From assembly GCA_027623325.1 (NCBI GenBank), contig JAQBXY010000032.1:1-34063 (forward strand): DNA of 34,063 bases. The letters are read 5' to 3'. Position numbers and translations under genes: made by a program. This DNA comes from Gemmatimonadota bacterium (GTDB lineage Bacteria; Gemmatimonadota; Gemmatimonadetes; Longimicrobiales; Gaopeijiaceae). Below, piece by piece: positions 31,031 to 34,063 of the stretch (positions within the stretch are counted from its first letter, which is position 1; every line of letters begins with the position of its first letter). The notes beneath the pieces are model-generated. The model searched no databases. It saw only the letters and a list, made by a program, of their open reading frames with translations, and was not told the origin of the DNA.

Positions 31031-32860
31031 CTAGAAGACCATCGGCATCTGGATCTGGTCCTCGTCCACCGGCGCCAGGACAATGTCGCGGCGATCAACG
31101 ATACGAGCTGCCGACCGGAGTGCGGCGATCCACTCCTGTAATCGTTGCTGCTGGAGTCGAAGGACTGCGGCTTCGCGCTGCTGTGGAATCTGTGCCAGCC
31201 ACGCGGTCGAGTCGGCTGCGGTCCGATCCAACAACTCGAGCACATAGGCGTTCGCGGGTGTCACCACGACCCCGCTCACCTCACCCGGACGTAGGCCGAA
31301 GGCTGCCCCGATCGCCGCGTTCTGCCTCCCAACGCCCGGGACGAAGTCGTTTCGGCTCAGCGGCCCGGCATTGCGGGCTTCGAGTCCGAGATCCGCGGCC
31401 ACGTTGGCCAGCGCAGCGCCCCCCCGCACTCGTGTAACGACGTCCTGAGCGTCGAGAGCCGCCCGCTCCATCTTGCGATCGAAGAGTAGAGTGGAGCGGA
31501 TGGAGGGCGTGGCATCAACCAATGACAGCACACCGTCAGGCTCCGAACTCACGACCTCAAGCGCGTAAAAGGCGGTTGACGTCTCGAAGACCGGACTGAC
31601 GTCCCCGGGTGATGCCTCTTCGAAGATCCAGTCGGCGCCCTCCGAAACCTGACCGGCACCGGCGACGAAGGGGAAGTTCTGGGCGATTTCGATGGTCGTG
31701 GCCGAGAGGCCTGCGGTCGCCGCGGCCTGATCGAGCGGCATCGCCTCGCCGAGGTCCTCGATAGAATCGGCCATCGTGAGCAACGCGATCTCACTGTCCT
31801 CCGTCCGAACGACCGGGATCAGGACGTGCCGGGCCTGGACGCTGTCCGTAGCCCATCGATTCTGCACCTCGATCAAATGGTAGCCAAAGGAGGTCTTCAA
31901 AGGACCCACGAGTCGCCCAATCGGCGCCGCGAAAACCGCCGAATCGAACGGCGGGGTCATGTAGTTCTTCGGGAAGACGCCGAGGTCACCGCCGACCGCA
32001 GCAGAGGACGCGTCGGAGGACTCTCGGCCCGCCACTTCAGCGAAATCCACACCGCCGGCGATTTCTTGGCGCAAACCAGCGGCGCGCTCCTGAGCCGCGA
32101 CCGTATCGGCGGCCGTCGGCGTTTTGTCGAGGACGACCACCTTCACCGTCGCACGTGCCGAGATTTCGAACTCGTCCTGGTTCGCTCCGTAGTACGCCGC
32201 AATGTCGGCGTCGGAAATGGTGAACATGTCGTCTTGGTATCGGCTGGCCGGGTTCATCGGCACATACCGAATCTCAACCTGTTCATTCTGGTCCCGGTAC
32301 TGCTGCCACAACTGACTGTCCGAGAGGTAGATACCCGAGGAGACTTGCCTCAGCAGCTTTCCGCGGGGGATTACGTCCCGGTAGTACGCTTCCAGGATCA
32401 GGAGTTGTTCTGGCGGCAGGGAATACAGAAACGACTGGTAGGCCGCCAGATCGACACCGCCGGCCTCGTTCGCGAACTGCGGGCGGAGATAGTCCGGTGG
32501 ATTAAACTGAGCAGCCTCGCTGATTTCTCGGTTCGTCACGGTGATGCCGCGTCGATCCAGTTCCTGCATGATCAGAAGCTGATTGACGACCTCATCGAAC
32601 GCCGCGTCCTCGATCTCGGTGTTCTGCTGGGAGCTGATGAGCTCTTCCTGGCCCCGCTGCACCTGGTCGTAGAGCTGGCGGTAGGCAGCCATGTACGACT
32701 CGTACATGACCGCGTCGCCGTTGACGGATCCGATCTCCCCTAGGCCACCCCCCGACTGCCCGGTAATGTCCATACCCCACTGAAAGACCATGAGAGCGAC
32801 GAAGGCAATCGCCGTAAACAGCATGATCGGCTTCGTCGCTTCTCGCATTTGACGCATCAT
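31031..32860 (-). CDS. ppiD: PpiD/SurA-like periplasmic folding factor
   Basis: The 609-residue protein has an N-terminal membrane anchor (about 11-27) and is predicted to lie mainly in the periplasm. The SurA-N-like helical region (about 40-200) is followed by a parvulin-type domain (about 235-345), with VDFAEVAGRESSDASSAAVGGDLGVFP and FGYHLIEVQNR. The C-terminal region ends with further helices. The residue that is normally the first parvulin His (in a RASHIL-type strand) is absent from the domain start here, which reads ARATVKVVVL. A later segment, QARHVLIPV, has such a His but no full domain after it. This suggests a chaperone with doubtful isomerase activity, as reported for E. coli PpiD. 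Two ATGs lie side by side at the start; GGGAGA on the - strand lies upstream. Confidence 0.87.
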   Translation of the reverse strand: MMRQMREATKPIMLFTAIAFVALMVFQWGMDITGQSGGGLGEIGSVNGDAVMYESYMAAYRQLYDQVQRGQEELISSQQNTEIEDAAFDEVVNQLLIMQELDRRGITVTNREISEAAQFNPPDYLRPQFANEAGGVDLAAYQSFLYSLPPEQLLILEAYYRDVIPRGKLLRQVSSGIYLSDSQLWQQYRDQNEQVEIRYVPMNPASRYQDDMFTISDADIAAYYGANQDEFEISARATVKVVVLDKTPTAADTVAAQERAAGLRQEIAGGVDFAEVAGRESSDASSAAVGGDLGVFPKNYMTPPFDSAVFAAPIGRLVGPLKTSFGYHLIEVQNRWATDSVQARHVLIPVVRTEDSEIALLTMADSIEDLGEAMPLDQAAATAGLSATTIEIAQNFPFVAGAGQVSEGADWIFEEASPGDVSPVFETSTAFYALEVVSSEPDGVLSLVDATPSIRSTLLFDRKMERAALDAQDVVTRVRGGAALANVAADLGLEARNAGPLSRNDFVPGVGRQNAAIGAAFGLRPGEVSGVVVTPANAYVLELLDRTAADSTAWLAQIPQQREAAVLRLQQQRLQEWIAALRSAARIVDRRDIVLAPVDEDQIQMPMVF

Positions 32861-32919
32861 AACGCATCGTCTCCCACGACCACTTCTCGATTGAAGTACC
32901 GCTAGAAATCAAGCCAGAA

Positions 32920-32948
32920 ACGATAACTGCAATACAACTGGCCCTCAA
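32920..32948 (-). promoter_or_regulatory. Candidate promoter of the PpiD-like gene
   Basis: On the - strand, TTGAGG (32943-32948), a 17-base spacer and TATCGT (32920-32925) lie 59 bases before the start codon. Both boxes match the sigma-70 consensus at four of six positions. It is divergent from the promoter at 33058. Confidence 0.5.
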
Positions 32949-33057
32949 CGGACCCGGCACGGACGGCGTCGGGCTAGGAGTGCGATACGCGCCTCGGAGC
33001 CCCGGGTTCCCGCTGCCAGAGTACGGCCACCATGGAGTGAAGGGGAGGGCATCTTCG

Positions 33058-33087
33058 TTGACACGTTTTCCGCGCGATCCGTATCTT
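33058..33087 (+). promoter_or_regulatory. Sigma-70-type promoter of the terminal TPR gene
   Basis: TTGACA (33058-33063), an 18-base spacer and TATCTT (33082-33087) lie 52 bases before the GTG start. The -35 is a perfect consensus. The arrangement is nearly the same as the promoter at 13484. The 109 bases between this and the divergent candidate at 32920-32948 hold nothing else that I can recognise. Confidence 0.72.
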
Positions 33088-33139
33088 CCGCGCTGGCCGC
33101 TGATTCCAGCCCCTGCCCCCTGAAGCCGTCGGAGTACGC

Positions 33140-34063
33140 GTGTCCGAATCATTGGACCAGGAGATCCGGACCCTGCAGTCGCTCTTTTGGTCGGAGCGCG
33201 ATCCGGAGGGGTTGGCCTTCGCTCCGTTGGCAGACGCCTTTCTCCGAAAGGGAAACGTCAAAGAGGCACTAGACCTGCTGACCGACGGAACGTCGCGCCA
33301 TCCGGGCTACGCCACCGGGCACGTCGTCGCGACGCGACTCTACTTCGCCAACGGGATGCATAGCGAGGCAGAGTTCGCCGCCCGTCGGTCGATTGAGCTC
33401 GACGCCGAGAACATCGTGGCGCTGTCGACCTTGGCCGCGGTCCTCACCGATCGAGGCGAGGCGGAGCAGGCTGCACGCTTCTGCGACGCGCTGGTTGGCG
33501 CCGACCCAGAGTCCGAGGAGGCGAAACTGGCGACGAGCGCCGTTGCGGCGGCGCCTGAAGCCGCGACATCCCCCGCCGTCGACGCCACTTCGGCTGCTGG
33601 CGATCTTGGCATGGGGTTGGATGTGGCCGATGACTGGGCCGAATCGGCCGTTCCGCCTGAAGCTGAAGTATTGCCGGCCGCTGAGATGGAGGTCGACGAC
33701 TTCCTACTCGCGGTGCCCGACGTCGACATGAGCCCACTGGATGGTCTGGCTCCGGTCGAAATGGACCTCGGCTCGCTCGAGGCTGTGCCCGAGCTCGAAG
33801 CGATGGACCTGAGCGCCTTCGCGCCGGACCCGGAGCCCGAGCCCGAACCGGAAGCGATGGACCTGAGCGCCTTCGCGCCGGACCCGGAGCTCGAACCGGA
33901 ACCGGAGGCAATGGACCTGAGTGCCCTCGCGCCGGAGCCCGAGCCCGAACCGGAAGTGATGGACCTGAGCGCCTTCGCGCCGGACCCGGAGCCCCAACCG
34001 GAAGTGATGGACCTGAGCGCCTTCGCGCCGGACCCGGAGCCCGAACCGGAAGTGATGGACCTG
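33140..34063 (+). CDS. TPR protein with Met-Asp-Leu repeat linker (3' partial)
   Basis: The frame is open from GTG at 33140 to the window end (308 residues, no stop). GGAG lies 5 bases before the GTG. There is no signal peptide. The N-terminal TPR-like region (about 1-120) has [51 protein letters not shown] and [10 protein letters not shown]-like helices. An Ala-rich acidic linker follows, then, from residue 222, repeats of [15 protein letters not shown]. It resembles the linker of the gene at 27417, where TPRs flank an acidic repeat linker, so a C-terminal domain may lie beyond the window. The function is unknown; a cytoplasmic scaffold is the simplest guess. It has its own promoter. Confidence 0.85.
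   Translation, partial: MSESLDQEIRTLQSLFWSERDPEGLAFAPLADAFLRKGNVKEALDLLTDGTSRHPGYATGHVVATRLYFANGMHSEAEFAARRSIELDAENIVALSTLAAVLTDRGEAEQAARFCDALVGADPESEEAKLATSAVAAAPEAATSPAVDATSAAGDLGMGLDVADDWAESAVPPEAEVLPAAEMEVDDFLLAVPDVDMSPLDGLAPVEMDLGSLEAVPELEAMDLSAFAPDPEPEPEPEAMDLSAFAPDPELEPEPEAMDLSALAPEPEPEPEVMDLSAFAPDPEPQPEVMDLSAFAPDPEPEPEVMDL
33803..34063 (+). repeat. In-frame MDLSAFAP repeats, cut by the window end
   Basis: Copies begin at 33803, 33857, 33911, 33959, 34007 and 34055, giving spacings of 54, 54, 48, 48 and 48 bases. Each encodes MDLSAFAP (once MDLSALAP) followed by a Pro/Glu-rich segment. The spacing change removes whole Pro-Glu codon pairs and keeps the frame. DNA identity between the last copies is very high, which points to recent expansion. 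Confidence 0.93.

Noticed and set aside
31826-32743. A 305-codon open frame on the + strand inside the PpiD-like gene
   Set aside because: It lies antisense to a clear PpiD-like protein, has no SD, and shows no recognisable domain.
33803-34063. The terminal repeats considered as a CRISPR or satellite array
   Set aside because: The units keep the reading frame and encode a regular MDLSAFAP motif, so they belong to the protein.

Overview
The window is GC-rich and carries no rRNA, tRNA, CRISPR array or insertion sequence that I can recognise. It is almost fully coding, nearly all on the + strand, with short gaps and many 4-base start/stop overlaps, so it reads as ordinary chromosome. The organism is a diderm that makes LPS: an LptD-like protein, a BamD-like lipoprotein, a complete Tol-Pal set, Tat components and several lipoproteins are present. 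Gene order (DUF4321 next to tatA, tatC next to an LptD-like gene, many TPR proteins, a single-domain FtcD) suggests Gemmatimonadota or a related uncultured lineage. That placement is inference from gene style, not from a marker search.

Layout. (1) 1-3490: nucleotide-sugar cassette of a GDP-mannose-dehydratase-like SDR (5' end missing), an HddA-like heptose kinase, a GDP-fucose-synthase-like SDR and an HddC-like guanylyltransferase, consistent with a GDP-(6-deoxy)heptose or related GDP-sugar. uvrB overlaps its last gene by 4 bases. (2) 5546-7855: UDP-glucose dehydrogenase and UDP-glucuronate decarboxylase, giving UDP-xylose. (3) 7921-10452: a cytoplasmic TPR protein, a TPR lipoprotein and BamD. 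(4) 10436-13455: nadD, tsaE, tsaB, rimI, radC, a housekeeping run. (5) 13484-14757: a LysM protein with its own promoter, Shine-Dalgarno (SD) and strong terminator. (6) 14787-20705: a GalE-like SDR, then tolQ, tolR, a TolA/TonB-like gene, tolB, pal and cpoB. A perfect 12-bp hairpin between pal and cpoB holds the cpoB SD in its 3' arm. (7) 20809-25077: nrdR, tatC, lptD-like. (8) 25264-26446: a fibronectin-type lipoprotein with a strong terminator. (9) 26478-30930: ftcD, a large TPR protein with an acidic repeat linker, a polyprenyl diphosphate synthase, DUF4321 and tatA. (10) 31031-32860: a PpiD-like periplasmic folding factor on the - strand, converging on tatA through a shared terminator. (11) From 33140 to the window end: a second TPR protein with a repeat linker, cut by the window.

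Most genes serve envelope construction: sugar nucleotides for surface polysaccharide, LPS export, outer-membrane protein assembly, outer-membrane tethering, Tat export, polyprenyl synthesis and periplasmic folding. I see no defence island, prophage or obviously foreign block. The most interesting signals are the SD-occluding hairpin before cpoB, the two TPR proteins with similar Met-Asp acidic motif arrays, the recurring TTGAC-18-TATCTT promoter form, and the heptose-type cassette joined to uvrB.
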